A stretch of DNA of 64,000 bases from Amaranthus tricolor. Lineage: Eukaryota > Streptophyta > Magnoliopsida > Caryophyllales > Amaranthaceae. Shown here piece after piece: positions 41,195-53,439 of the stretch. The position numbers and the translations under genes were made by a program. Positions within the stretch are counted from its first letter, which is position 1; the number at the start of each line of letters is the position of its first letter. Location: assembly GCF_026212465.1 (NCBI RefSeq), contig NC_080053.1, forward strand, positions 13,326,520 to 13,390,519. Direction: 5' to 3'. The notes under the pieces are model-generated. The model saw only the letters and a program-made list of their open reading frames with translations, was not told the DNA's origin and did no database searches.

Positions 41195-44100
41195 TAGGGC
41201 TGGCAAAAGCTGACCCGACCTGCTAACCTGATCTGAAACCGACCCGAAATTAGCGGGTTTGGGTTTAGATTTTTGACCCAATTAATCAAATGGGTCAACC
41301 CGACCTGATCTGTTTATTAAATAAGTTAGGTTCAGGTTGAATATTTAAACCCGAAAAAAACCTGTTTAACCCATTTATTAAATGGGTCAATCAGGTCAGG
41401 TCGACTCATATTTAACCCATTTATTAACCCATTGAAAATTTTAATTTTTAAATAACTTAATATTTAAAAGTAATGTCATAATGTGATCCAGCCTGGCGGT
41501 AGCGTGCAACTGTGCAAGGAAGGCATTGAAAATTTGAAATTGAAATCAGAAATTCGGATCCCTACTAAACTAAACCCTAAAAGATAAAAGATAAAAGTTT
41601 TATCATAAAACCCTAAACGGCTAAACTCAGTTCCTCACTTCCTCCTCACTTCCGCCTCCTTCCTCTTCCTAAACTGTGCAACTGCGAGACTGCCGCCTCC
41701 TCCTCACTTCCTCTTCTTGCCTACACCTTCATCTTCTCTGCGAGACTGCGACCTACGGCCTCCTACACATTCTTCTCTTCTCCTTCATCTTCTCTGCGGC
41801 ACCAAGGTAAGATAAAAGATAAAATTTTTCATACATCGATTTTTCTGTTTTTTTTATTTTATTTTTTTAGCTTTGGATTGTGTTCGATTTTTTTGTGTTT
41901 GATTTTGATGTTTGATTTTGTGTTTGATTTTGATGTTTGATTTTTTGTGTTTTTAGATTTTATTTTATTTGTTTGATTTCATTTTTCTGTTTTGATTTTG
42001 ATGTTTGATGTTCATTTGCTGGAACTGTGCTTGTTTGATGTTTGAGAGTTCAATTGTTTATATTTATTTGTTGATTTGTATTCCTTTAATGTTGGTTTGT
42101 AAGTTACTATCCCTTTAATGTTGGTTTGAGAGTTCAAATGTTCATTTTCTGTTTTGATTTGTATTCCTTTAATGGCTTTGAGGGACAGCTGAATTCGTTT
42201 AATGTTGGTTTCAATTGAGATTGGGGCTTACATGTTCAAGTTGAATCTGCTTGTATTTGTGATCTATTTAGTTTGTAAGTTACTGGTTAAAAGTAGACTT
42301 ACATGTTCAAGTTGAATCTGCTTGTATTTGGTTTAATACTGGTTTAAGATTGGGGCTTTGATCTGCTTGTATTTCTTCTTAAGTAATGGATACCATTGAA
42401 TCTAAACATGTTCAAGTTGACTCAGAAGAAGATGTGGTGGAGGTTAAAAGTAGTGATACAATAATTAAGAATGATCTTAAAAACAAAGGTAACAAAACAA
42501 TTCATATATCTGGCAAGAATTTTAAACGACAACGTAGACTTACATCGGGCAAGAATTTGTTGAATATGAAGCGATTAGGAGATTATTTAGTTATTTAAAT
42601 CCTACGACTAAAACAATTTCACGTAATACATCTAAGTCTGATGTATTTAAGATGTATGAAAGGGAGAAGGAGAATTTAAAGTTGTTCTTAGGTTCAATTA
42701 GTAGTAGAATTTGCCTTACTTCTGATTGTTGGAGTTCAATAACCTCAGATGGATATATCACTTTAACTGCACATTATGTTGATGATAATTGGGTCTTAAA
42801 AAAGAAGTTGTTGAATTTTTGTTTTATGCCTCCCCCTCATACGGGAGTTCATTTAAGTGATCATGTGTGTTCCTTGTTGAAAGAATGGGGTATTTTGCAA
42901 AAGATTTTTAGCATTACTCTTGATAATGCGGCTTCAAATGATGTGTTTGCAGATTGTCTTAAGGGGGAGCTTGAGTTGTTATGTGCAGGAGAATTTTTTC
43001 ATGTGAGGTGTTGTGCACATATCATGAACTTAGTAGTTCAAGATGGATTGAAAGAAATTGATGATGCTGTGATTAAGGTGAGAGAAAGTGTGAAATATTG
43101 TAAGGGATCACAAGCTAGAAAACAACGTTTCTTAAGTTGTATTGAGCATGTAGGCCTTCAAAGCTCTAAGGGCTTAAAACAAGATGTCATAACACGATGG
43201 AATTCCACATATTTAATGCTTGAAAGTGCATTGTATTACAAGAAAGCTTTAATTCATTTTCAGAAAGTTGATGCAAACTATATTCATTGTCCTACTGCGG
43301 AAGAATGGGCTAAAATTGAAAAAATTTTCAAGTTTTTAAAAGTTTTTTATGAAGCTACTCTTGCTTTTTCTGGGAGTAGATATCCTACTGCTAACTTATA
43401 CTTTCCTAATGTGTTGAGGGTAAGATTGCTTTTAAAATGTGAGATGGAGAGTATGGATGGTTTTATGAAGAAAATGGCTTGTAAGATGTATGAAAAATTT
43501 GGGAAATATTGGAGTGATTTTAGCATTATTATGGCAGTCGCTGTTGTGTTAGATCCTAGGTTTAAGCTTCAATTTGTTCAATGGAGCTTCAAAAAAGTTT
43601 ACGGAGATGATGTTGATTATGAGGAACAAGTGGCTAAGGTGAGGGAGAAAATACAAGAAATTTATAATATTTATGCTCTTAAACTATCTACAACTACTCC
43701 AAGACAAAAATATGGAGGTTTACATGTTGAAAATATTGAAGATGCTACCGATGAGTTTATGACCGTAAGTGATTTTAGCATTACTTTTTTGTTTGTTTCT
43801 TTATCTTTTAGAAATTTGATGTAAATGCTTGTTTTATAGGACTTTGATAGTTTCTCTAATGAGCATAGTACTGTGAGTATGAAATCTGATTTGGAGATGT
43901 ATTTTGAGGAGCAACTAGTGCCTCGTTCAGTTAATCTTGATATTCTTGCGCATTGGAAGACAAATGTATCTCGTTATCCGGTACTTTCTTTAATGGCTAG
44001 AGATATTCTTGCCATTCCTATATCTACCGTGGCTTCCGAATCTGCCTTTAGCATTGGTGGTCGGGTACTTGATTGCTATCGAAGTGCTTTGAAGCCAAAT

Positions 44101-44948
44101 ATTGTCCAAGCTATTGTTTGTCTAAAGGATTGGACATTTGAAGGAGGTAATTTTCTATACACTAATATGTCTAAGTTAATAATGGTTTTGGTTAGTTGCT
44201 TTTATTGGTGTTAATATTTTTGTTTGTTAATGAAGCAAAAATGGAATCACAATTGGATGAGCTTTGTGGATGGTAATGAAGATTAAAGTTGTTGAAGAAG
44301 AAGAAGACATATCTTACCCTAGTCCAAGTTCAAGTCCATGTCAAAGTTCCGATCAACATGAATTCAGCTCAAAAGCATCTTCCTCGGCCACCATATTTTA
44401 GATTGTGATGATTTGTAGAAACTAGAAACTAATTATGATACTTTTGTTTTTCGCTTGTCAACTTAACAATTTGTTGTGCTATTTTCCTTGTTTGTGGACT
44501 CTTGAAGACTTTTAAGTTTTAACTAGGAAGTATAGACTGTTATGGAGCCATCTAGCAAGATAGTATTATCTTGTTATGAATATGATGAATGTCGAATGAT
44601 GATAGATTGATAGTTGAACTTTGAAGCATGTTTAATTTTATTATGAAATGTGAATATAATATTTGGGTCAAATGGGTCAAATGACCTGAAATATATGGGT
44701 TTAATGACCCATTTAATTAGCAGGTTAAATGGGTCAAATGACCTGAAATATATGGGTTTAATGACCCATTTAATTAGCAGGTTAAATGGGTCATTAGCAG
44801 GTTGACCCGACCTGCTACAGATCAGGTCGGGCTCTCAATTTTTGACCCATTTAATTAAATGGGTCAGGTTCAGGTCAAGGGTCTAGTGACCCATTTATAT
44901 ATGACCCGAACTTGAAAATGACCCAACCCGACCTGTTTGACACCCCTA
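41195..44948 (+). mobile_element. hAT transposon with perfect 8 bp duplication
   Basis: 3,754 bp flanked by GCATGCTA on both sides (41187-41194 and 44949-44956). The terminal inverted repeats are short: TAGGGCTGGCAAA on the left and TAGGGGTGTCAAA on the right (inverted). Subterminal regions of 200-300 bp at both ends are packed with TGACCC/GGGTCA and ACCCGACCTG motifs, likely transposase-binding repeats. It encodes one transposase gene, which is frameshifted. Confidence 0.9.
42386..44214 (+). pseudogene. hAT transposase (Ac/RICESLEEPER type), frameshifted
   Basis: The first frame, 42386-42598, stops after GDYLVI. The main frame resumes one base out of phase around 42600 and runs to 43764. 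A GT-AG intron (43765-43839) leads to a second exon from 43840, ending at 44214 or at a donor near 44146. The catalytic domain shows LTSDCWSS (first Asp region), ITLDNAASN, CCAHIMNLVVQDGL and TRWNST. The C-terminal dimerisation domain shows ISTVASESAFSIGGR, a hAT hallmark. The usual N-terminal BED zinc finger is not visible. The product would excise and insert hAT elements in the nucleus; the frameshift and missing finger argue it is defective. Confidence 0.82.
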
Positions 44949-44956
44949 GCATGCTA

Positions 44957-45100
44957 TCACTGATTAGGGATGGCAAATGGGACGGTGGGGTGCCGATACC
45001 CCTCCGCCATACCCATACGACCATACCCATACGGCCATACCCACAAAGGGGTTTTGCCCCCCGATATTTGAGATTTGGAAAAGGAAATTGTTGTTTTAAA
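44957..45100. other. Second hAT-like terminus beside the hAT element
   Basis: TAGGGATGGCAAATGGG at about 44966 has the look of another hAT inverted terminus, followed by CCATACCCATACG repeats. No partner end is found, so it is a remnant at best. Confidence 0.3.
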
Positions 45101-45542
45101 CAATTTTAGCCAACTAATGATATACCAGCCATCCACCTATCACTGACACAGATCCTTACTCTGATATTTTCCCTGCCATCAGTGATAAGTTAATTTCCGA
45201 GGAGAAATATGTTGACAAGGACACTGAAGACGAGGTAAAGAATTATGCATGAATTGCCTTGGATGACACAATAAACTTAAGAAGATTCCATTTATACCTG
45301 TGGAGGCTGACAATCTTCATGATCTTGGGCAAGGCGTATATCACGGATATCCTGTATATCACCTTAACTTCATGGTTAAGCAAGACATAGCTAATGCTGA
45401 ACCCCAACTTTTTTTCACCGAACTAATATGGACTACAGAGTATATTGCTGTTACTTCGATTGTCTGTATTGACCCAATTCGCTCACCATCAGGTTACATA
45501 CATACTTTGAACAATATTAGTGTCTTTCTTTTTGTTCCTTCT

Positions 45543-46288
45543 TGTTATGAATGGTATGTGTGACTTGAGTGCACAAGTTAAAGTGTAATCATGTGTGTGA
45601 CTCTTTGTTTGTGGAATGCAAATGGATGTAATTATGTGGAGAGTATTCATGATGAATTATGGGTGTTAATGAAGATTAATGAAGAAGAAGAAGGGACTTG
45701 ATTTATGGTAGCTCGATCAGAATTCTGACAGAAGGATCAGAAAGGTCGCTCGACCTACCCGCTCGACCGAGCGAGTCATTTTGATAGGTCGAGCGGTCAG
45801 ACAGAATGCTCCAGAATGTAGCTCATGTTCGCTCGACCGAGCGAGCTCCCTGTTTCGGTCGAGCGAATCTTCTGATATGCATGGGATGCTTTTTTTTCTG
45901 ACCTTTCAAGTTATTGGAGTTATTTCATGTTATTCATTACTCAATATTAACTATGTATTCAAGTGAGCTATTGATATTCATGTACCTAGTACTATATATA
46001 GAGCTCTCATACTCACACATCAAACACATCAAACACAACCCCTAAGCCAAACACATAGCCTTTTGTTTTTATCTCTTACTCAATTGTAATTCTTCATTTA
46101 GAAGTGTTGTTTATACTTTTCGATATAATATAAACAGAAACTACACACCACGGAGGACGTAGCCATCATTGGGTGAACCTCCTTAAATCCTCGTGTCTCT
46201 TTTGTTTAGTTTACATTGTCAAACGTTGTTTTGTTCATTGTTGTTTGTATCGTTCTTAGCATCGTAATGGTTTTGACAAATATTTTCA
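45543..46288 (+). repeat. 5' LTR of the copia element
   Basis: 746 bp with a TATA box (TATATATA) at 45993-46000. The stretch 45720-45870 is rich in GCTCGACCGAGC-type inverted motifs. It ends ATTTTCA, directly before the primer-binding site. Confidence 0.92.
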
Positions 46289-46290
46289 AT

Positions 46291-46303
46291 TGGTATCAGA
46301 GCC
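46291..46303 (+). other. Primer-binding site of the copia element
   Basis: TGGTATCAGAGCC, complementary to the 3' end of initiator tRNA-Met, two bases after the LTR. Confidence 0.9.
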
Positions 46304-46355
46304 AAGTTGATTTTACAATGTCTTAAGAAGTTGTTATTTGAGAATCATCACTACA

Positions 46356-49300
46356 ATGAAGCTTAACATAGAGAAGTTTGATAGAAATGTAAATTTTGGC
46401 TTATGGCAAGTCAAAATGAGAGCCATTTTAATCCAAAATGGTGTGCATAAGGCCATTGATGGTGTAGATAAGATGCCGGAAGGAATGACCGCATCAAGAT
46501 GGGAAGAGATAGACTCAAAGGAATTGTCGGCAATTCAATTATGCCTTTCTAACGAAGTTTTAAGAGAGGTTGTTAAAGAAACAACAACCAAGGGTATATG
46601 GGAGAAGTTGGAATCACTCTATATGGCCAAGAGTGTTACCAATAGGCTACTTTTGAAAAGTAGACTCTACGATCTACGCTTGGAGGAAGGTAAATCCTTG
46701 AAACCTCACTTAGATGAATTTTATTCCATTGTTATGGATTTGCAAAACATTGATGTCAAGCTTGATGATGAAGACTTGGCAATTTACCTCTTATGTTCTC
46801 TACCCCCTTCTTATAAAAATTTTAGAGAAACTCTACTCTATGGTAGAGATAATTTGAGTAGTGATGATGTGAAGAGTGCCTTGACACAAAGGGATCTTAT
46901 CGATTCACAATTATCACAAAAGTCACAAAGCAATGCTAGTGATGGTTTGTTTGTGAGAGGGAGGTCACAAGAGAAAGGTTCCACTAGTGGGAGTGGAAAC
47001 AAGGGTAAAGGGAGGTCCAAGTCTATTAGGCCAAATAAAAATAAAACTTGTAATTATTGCAAGCTTAAGGGCCACATCAAGAAGGATTGTTGGAAGTTAA
47101 AAAAGAAAAATGAAGAGGTGGCTAGGGAAGGAACTAGTAATGCAAATGCTAGTTATGTGAATGATAGTGATGATGGTGATGTACTTGTTGCCACACATGG
47201 GTACAAAGATAATGATGAGTGGATTATTGACTCGGGGTGCACATTCCACATGACTCCCAACAAAACTTTCTTCCATACATTTGAAAGTATTGATGGGGGA
47301 AATGTTACCATGGGGAACAACTCGACTTGTAAGGCTGTTGGGATTGGGAGCATTAGAGTGAAGATGTTTGATGGAATTGTGAGGACCTTAACCGATGTTA
47401 GGTATGTTCCGAGTTTAAAAAAGAATCTTTTGTCTTTGGGAACTCTTGATAAGATCGGGTGTAGAATCACGTGTGAAGGTGGAGTTATGAAGGTTGCTAG
47501 AGGTTCACTAGTTGTGATGAAGGGTAAGTTGAATGGGAGTTTGTATGCTATTCAAGGTTCAACCATCCTTAGCTCGGCAAATATTTCCACAAGCACTATG
47601 TCCGATCATGACACCAAACTTTGGCATTTGAGGCTTGGTCACATGGGAGAAAGAGGTATGTTTGAACTCTCTAAACAACTCTAAACAAGGTTTATTTAAT
47701 GGGAAGAAATTTGGGAACCTTGGTTTTGGTGAACATTGTGTTTATGGGAAACACAAGAGAGTTAGTTTCAAACCCGCCATTCACAACACTAAGGGAATTT
47801 TAGACTACGTCCATTCCGATTTGTGGGGGCCTTCACGAATGCCCTCCCTTAGTGGTTGTAATTACATGTTGACCTTAATTGATGATTTTTCAAGAAAAGT
47901 TTGGTGTTATTTTATAAAACATAAGAATGAAGTTTTGATGTCTTCTTGGAATGGAAGAAGATGATTGAAAAGAAAACCAATAGGAGCATCAAGACCTTAA
48001 GAACCGATAATGGTCTTGAATTTGTTGATAATAAATTTCTAAAATATTGTTCTAATGAAGGCATTGTTAGACATAGAACTTGTGCAGGGCGTCCTCAACA
48101 AAATGGCGTTGCGGAGAGGATAAATAAAACATTGTTGGAGAGGGCTCGGTGTATGCTAAAACAAGAAAATTTGGGGAAGCAATTTTGGGCCGAAGCGGTG
48201 GCTACAACATGTTATTTGATCAACCGCTCTCCTCACACCTCCTTGAAATTCAAGTCGCCACAAGAAGTGTGGTACAACTCTCCGATAAATTATTCTAGTC
48301 TTAGAATCTTTGGTTGTCCAACTTATATTCATGTAAATGATGATAAGTTAGAACCTAGGGCTAGAAAGTGTATTTTTGTGGGATATGGAGTGGATGTAAA
48401 GGGGTATAGGGTGTGGTGTAATGAATTAAAGAGAATAATTGTTTCTAGAGATGTTGTTTTTGATGAAAATAGCATGCTTGTATCTAGTATAGAAAAGTCC
48501 AATGATAATAATGTAAATGATGATGCACAAGTGGAGGGTCAACCTCCCAATATTGAAGATGAGAAAAATGATGATGATGTTCAACAAAGGTCTCCTTCTT
48601 TGTCCACAACTAGGCAAAGAAGGAAGATTGTGGCTCCAAGGAGGTACATTGAAGAGTGTGATTATGTGGTATATGCTCTCAGCATTGCTACTGAAGTCGA
48701 AGGGTTACATGAACCAAGTACGTACAAGGAGGCAATGGCCTCAAATGACTCAAGCAAGTGGTTGATAGCTATGAAGCAAGAGATGGAGTCTCTTGCAAAG
48801 AATGGAACTTGGGATGTCGTAGAAGCACCAAAGAAAAAGAAAATTGTTGGGTGCAAGTGAATTTTCAAGAGGAAGGAGGGTCCTTTTAGTGACATTCCTC
48901 CCATCTACAAAGCAAGGGTAGTTGCAAAGAGATACTCTCAAATTGAGGGTATTGATTTTCATGAAGTTTTGTCACCGGTGGTGAAACACTCTTCTATAAG
49001 GGCATTGCTTACTTTGGTGGCGATGGAGGATTTGGAGTTACTTCAATTGGATGTAAAAACGGCTTTTCTTCATGGTGAGCTTGAAGAAGAAATCTTTATG
49101 AAGCAACCGGAAGGTTTTGAGGTAGCCGGTAAGGAAAATCATGTGTGTAGATTGAAGAAGTCATTGTATGGGTTGAAGCAATCTCCGAGGCAATGGTACA
49201 AAAGGTTTGATTCCTTTATGATTTCACATGATTTTATTAGAAGTTCTTATGATAGTTGTGTCTATCTTAAGAAATTTGAGGATGGATCTTTGTTATATTT

Positions 49301-50282
49301 GCTCTTATATGTTGATGACATGCTAGTAGCATGTAGTTCTTTGTTTAAGGTGGAGAGCTTGAAAGAGTTGCTTTCAAGTGAATTTGATATGAAGGATCTT
49401 GGTGAAGCCAAGAAGATTCTTGGGATGGAGATTATGAGAGATCGGACTAAGGGTATCCTATACCTTAGTCAAAGGAAGTACATTGAGAAAGTTGTGCAAC
49501 GTTTCTCCATGGATGACGCTAAAGGTGTGTCTACTCCTCTTGCTTCTCATTTCAAATTATCCAAGAAGTTGTGTCCACAAACAAAGGTGGAAGAAGACCA
49601 AATGGTAAGAATCCCATACACTAGTGCCGTTGGTAGTGTTATGTATGCTATGGTATGTTCTAGACCCGACATTACTCATGCGGTGAGTTTGGTGAGTAGG
49701 TATATGTCTAATCCGGGGAAGGGACATTGGGAGGCACTAAAATGTTTATTGAGGTATTTAAAAGATACTTCTAATGTTTGTCTTATGTATGGGAAGAATT
49801 CAAGCGAGTGAACCGGGTTTTGTGACTCGGATTATGGTGGAGATCTAGATAATAGAAAGTCTACAAGTGGGTTCGTGTTTACTTTGAGTGGTTCGGCGAT
49901 AAGTTGGCAATCATCTTTGCAAGATGTGGTTGCTCTCTCAACAACCGAAGCGGAATACATTGCCGTGGCCGAGTCATTCAAGGAGGCAAAATGGCTTAAA
50001 GGTCTTGTTGGTGAAATGTGCAATAAGGTGTGTGAGGTAAGTGTGCGTTGTGATAGTCAAAGTGCTATTCATTTGGCTAGGAATCAAAACACATTTCACA
50101 GAAGGTCGAAACACATTGATATTAAGTATAATTTCATCCGGGATGAAGTTGAGCACAAGAGGGTGTTATTAAAGAAAATTGACACTACGGAAAATCCGGC
50201 CGACATGATGACAAAGTCATTACCTACAACCAAGTTTGAATTATGTGTTGACTTGGTTGGTTTAGCTCCTTGCTTGAAATAA
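46356..50282 (+). pseudogene. Copia Gag-Pol polyprotein with two frameshifts and two stops
   Basis: Starts at ATG 46356. Gag (UBN2 type) comes first, then a CCHC zinc knuckle (CNYCKLKGHIKKDC, near 47047), protease (WIIDSGCTFHM, near 47220) and the Gag-pre-integrase HLRLGH. Frameshift one is near 47680. The integrase core has Asp in HSDLWGP, Asp in TDNGLEF and Glu in QQNGVAERIN; frameshift two is near 47940. TGA at 48858 replaces a Trp codon in GCK-stop-IFKRK. Reverse transcriptase has YVDDM near 49310. TGA at 49809 lies just before RNase H, with ALSTTEAEYIA near 49935. The frame ends at 50282. All domains are present, so the damage is recent decay rather than deletion. Confidence 0.92.
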
Positions 50283-50369
50283 TGCCTTTGGGGCATTTGA
50301 GGTGTGTATGTTTTTCTTTTATTTATGAAGTGGATTGATGAATGTTTTTGACTTGGGTGAACTCAAGCC

Positions 50370-50380
50370 AAGGTGGAGAT
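50370..50380 (+). other. Polypurine tract of the copia element
   Basis: AAGGTGGAGAT directly before the 3' LTR, within the common copia form CCAAGGTGGAGATTGTTA. Confidence 0.85.
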
Positions 50381-51127
50381 TGTTATGAATGGTATGTGTG
50401 ACTTGAGCGCACAAGTTAAAGTGTGTAATCATGTGTGTGACTCTTGGTTTGTGGAATGCAAATGGATGTAATTATGTGGAGAGTATTCATGATGAATTAT
50501 GGGTGTTAATGAAGATTAATGAAGAAGAAGAAGGGACTTGATTTATGGTAGCTCGATCAGAATTCTGACAGAAGGATCAGAAAGGTCGCTCGACCTACCC
50601 ACTCGACCGAGCGAGTCATTTTGATAGGTCGAGCGGTCAGACAGAATGCTCCAGAATGTAGCTCATGTTCGCTCGACCGAGCCGCTCGACCGAGCGAGCT
50701 CCCTGTTTCGGTCGAGCGGATCTTCTGATATGCATGGGATGCTGTTTTTTTGACCTTTCAAGTTCTTGGAGTTATTTCATATTATTCATTACTCAATATT
50801 AACTATTTACTCAAGCTATTAATATTCATGTACCTAGTACTATATATAGAGCTCTCATACTCACACATCAAACACAACCTCGAAGCCAAACACATAGCCT
50901 TTTGTTTTTATCTCTTACTCAATTGTAATTCTTTATTTAGAAGTGTTGTTTATACTTTTTGATATAATATAAACAGAAACTACACACCACAGAGGACGTA
51001 GCCATCATTGGGTGAACCTCCTAAAATCCTTGTGTCTCTTTTGTTTAGTTTACATTGTCAAACGTTGTTTTGTTCATTGTTGTTTGTATCGTTATTAGCA
51101 TCGTAACGGTTTTGGCAAACATTTTCA
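50381..51127 (+). repeat. 3' LTR of the copia element
   Basis: 747 bp with a TATA box at 50841-50848. It has an extra copy of CGCTCGACCGAG-type sequence near 50680 relative to the 5' LTR, and lacks a few short stretches found there. Confidence 0.92.
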
Positions 51128-52213
51128 CTTCTGTATATTGCTCTGGTGTGCATGCTTTTTCCTTATATTTCTGCCCGTTTTGTAACCATTATGATAATTT
51201 GTTTTCTGTTTTTGGCTGCACTTTTTTTTCTTTTTTTTTTGCAGAGAAAGCTGATACTCTTGGGTGTCTTTATTGTCAAGATCTCCATGTTCATCATCCT
51301 CAAACTAGGTACACTTATTAAGATGGTCGTGGCGAGCTTTGGGAGGGACTGCTTGCAATGGTTATGAAGCTATGGAAATAGTATATTGTAGAATACTACC
51401 CTTAACAAATCAATACTATGAATTTATTATACTGCAATGTTTTGCTTAAAGAAAGCTCATACTTGATAAAACTATACAACACTCTTGGGGAATTTTGAAA
51501 ATAACTTCAATCAGTTTTCTAGAATTTTTTTTCTTTGGTTTCACAATGCTAATGACATTCCTTGTTGATTTTCATTTCTAAATCTAGTTTTAAGGAAGAC
51601 AAAACGTGCGTTCCTCATTACATTGTCCTGAAAATAAATGTAGTTTTGTTTCCCTTACCGTCTTTTGTTCTTGTTTACCATTTAAATTTGTCAGGCTACA
51701 GATTTTAAGTTTGTTTACCATTTAAATGTAGTTTTGTTCTTGTTTACCATTTAAATAGTCACCTCTATTCTCTGAATTTGCTCCTTTTTCTACTTTTTAT
51801 TTACATATTTTTTTCAAAATTAATTTGTTGGTCAATTACTTTGTTGCTATTATGTATTATGACATTCTTTTTTATCAATTACAATCTTATTAATGTATGA
51901 CAGCAAAAAGAATAGCTGAAGTCTATGGCTGCGTGTACTGTGAAGGATTGGGTATTCACCATTATCGCGGTCTGGGATACCAAAATGGTCGAACAAATTT
52001 TGGGACCGAAGAGGATATATGTCTTGCACGTAGGAGTATTTTGTACTGGGACTTACGGTAGGCATTATAGAAGTACAATGTTTGTTCGCTGGAAAAAGTA
52101 TTGTGATATTAGTAACCTTATGTTAATTAAGCGATAGTACTATGGGAACCTCTTGAGCTCCCTCTTGTTTGTAATGAACATGAACAATCAAAATTACATA
52201 ACCCATAATGAAA

Positions 52214-52635
<422 letters not shown>

Positions 52636-52829
52636 GATTTTGGATCAAATGAGAAGGGGTATGAAAATGAGAAGGGTGAGAAGTAATCTAAAGCATTCAT
52701 TTTTTTGATCAACGGACAGATTTAATTTGTTTAATTTGATAGTTGCACGCGGTTCATTTTGCTTTTTACATGTAATATGAACCGGTTTTTTATTGATTAG
52801 CCGGTTCAATATATAAAGAATTTATTTTT

Positions 52830-52986
52830 TCTCTCTCCTACTTTACTTTCCTCCCGTTCCATCTTCCTCAAGAATTTTCGTTTGAATCTGCATTTTCCTC
52901 CCGTTCTTCAACACTTAATCTGCTTTACTTTCGTTTGAATCTCGACATTTTCATTGTTCTTCAATCGTTCTTCGAATTTATTTCAG
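52830..52986 (+). promoter_or_regulatory. Probable 5' UTR exon of the ULP1-like gene
   Basis: A C/T-rich leader ends TTTATTTCAG at a GT donor (52987). An intron to 53434 (acceptor TTTTTTTTAG) places ATG 53440 five bases into the next exon. TATATAAAG near 52811 could be the TATA box. Confidence 0.5.
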
Positions 52987-53439
52987 GTATTTCTTCAATA
53001 AAACTCAACAATGTAGACATTTTTGCTTGTTTTGTGTTGTTGTTTCAGTTCTTGAATTAGTATATAAAAACACAACCGTTCTTGATTTAAGGGTTTATTT
53101 TCTTCGATTTTTGGTGTTTATTTGAATATTACTGTGGTATTTGATATTTAGGGTTAATTTCTGTTGATCTTCATTCTGCGATTTTACATTTTCATTCGAT
53201 TTTTAGGGTTTTGATTTTTTTATTCTCGACATTTTGATTTTTATTCTGGATTTGAGTATTATTCTGTTATTTAGTTGTCATGATGATTGTCAGAAGGTAA
53301 TGTTATTCTCGACATTACATTTTCATTCTTTTTCATTCTGGATTTTCATTATTCTCGACATTACATTTTCATTTCCTTTACATTTTGATCTTCATGATGA
53401 TGACTTCAACTTCGATTATCACACTTTTTTTTAGTTGTC

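Larger units (their letters stand above)
45543..51127 (+). mobile_element. Ty1/copia retrotransposon, full length but mutated
   Basis: 5,585 bp flanked by the perfect duplication CTTCT (45538-45542 and 51128-51132). The LTRs, 45543-46288 and 50381-51127, start TGTTATGAATGG and end ATTTTCA. A primer-binding site for initiator tRNA-Met is at 46291-46303 and a purine tract at 50370-50380. The LTRs differ by roughly 25 positions plus small indels in 746, so it is older than the other LTR elements measured here. The polyprotein domain order protease-integrase-RT-RNase H is the copia order. Confidence 0.93.
45129..52061 (+). pseudogene. Broken gene of unrecognised family, split by copia; duplicated last exon
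   Basis: I do not recognise the family. Exon A/B, 45129-45492, reads HPPITDTDPYSDIFPAISDK and onward, meets TGA at 45250 (NYA-stop-IALD, plausibly CGA to TGA), shifts frame near 45262, then continues IPFIPVEADNLHDLGQ up to the donor at 45492. The copia element lies in the following intron. Two candidate terminal exons, 51245-51381 and 51904-52061, start in the same phase and encode related peptides, GCLYCQDLHVHH and GCVYCEGLGIHHYRG. The first has TAA at 51319 where the second has CAA. The shared C-x2-C and HH residues suggest a metal-binding or structural motif, but the function is unknown. Confidence 0.5.
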
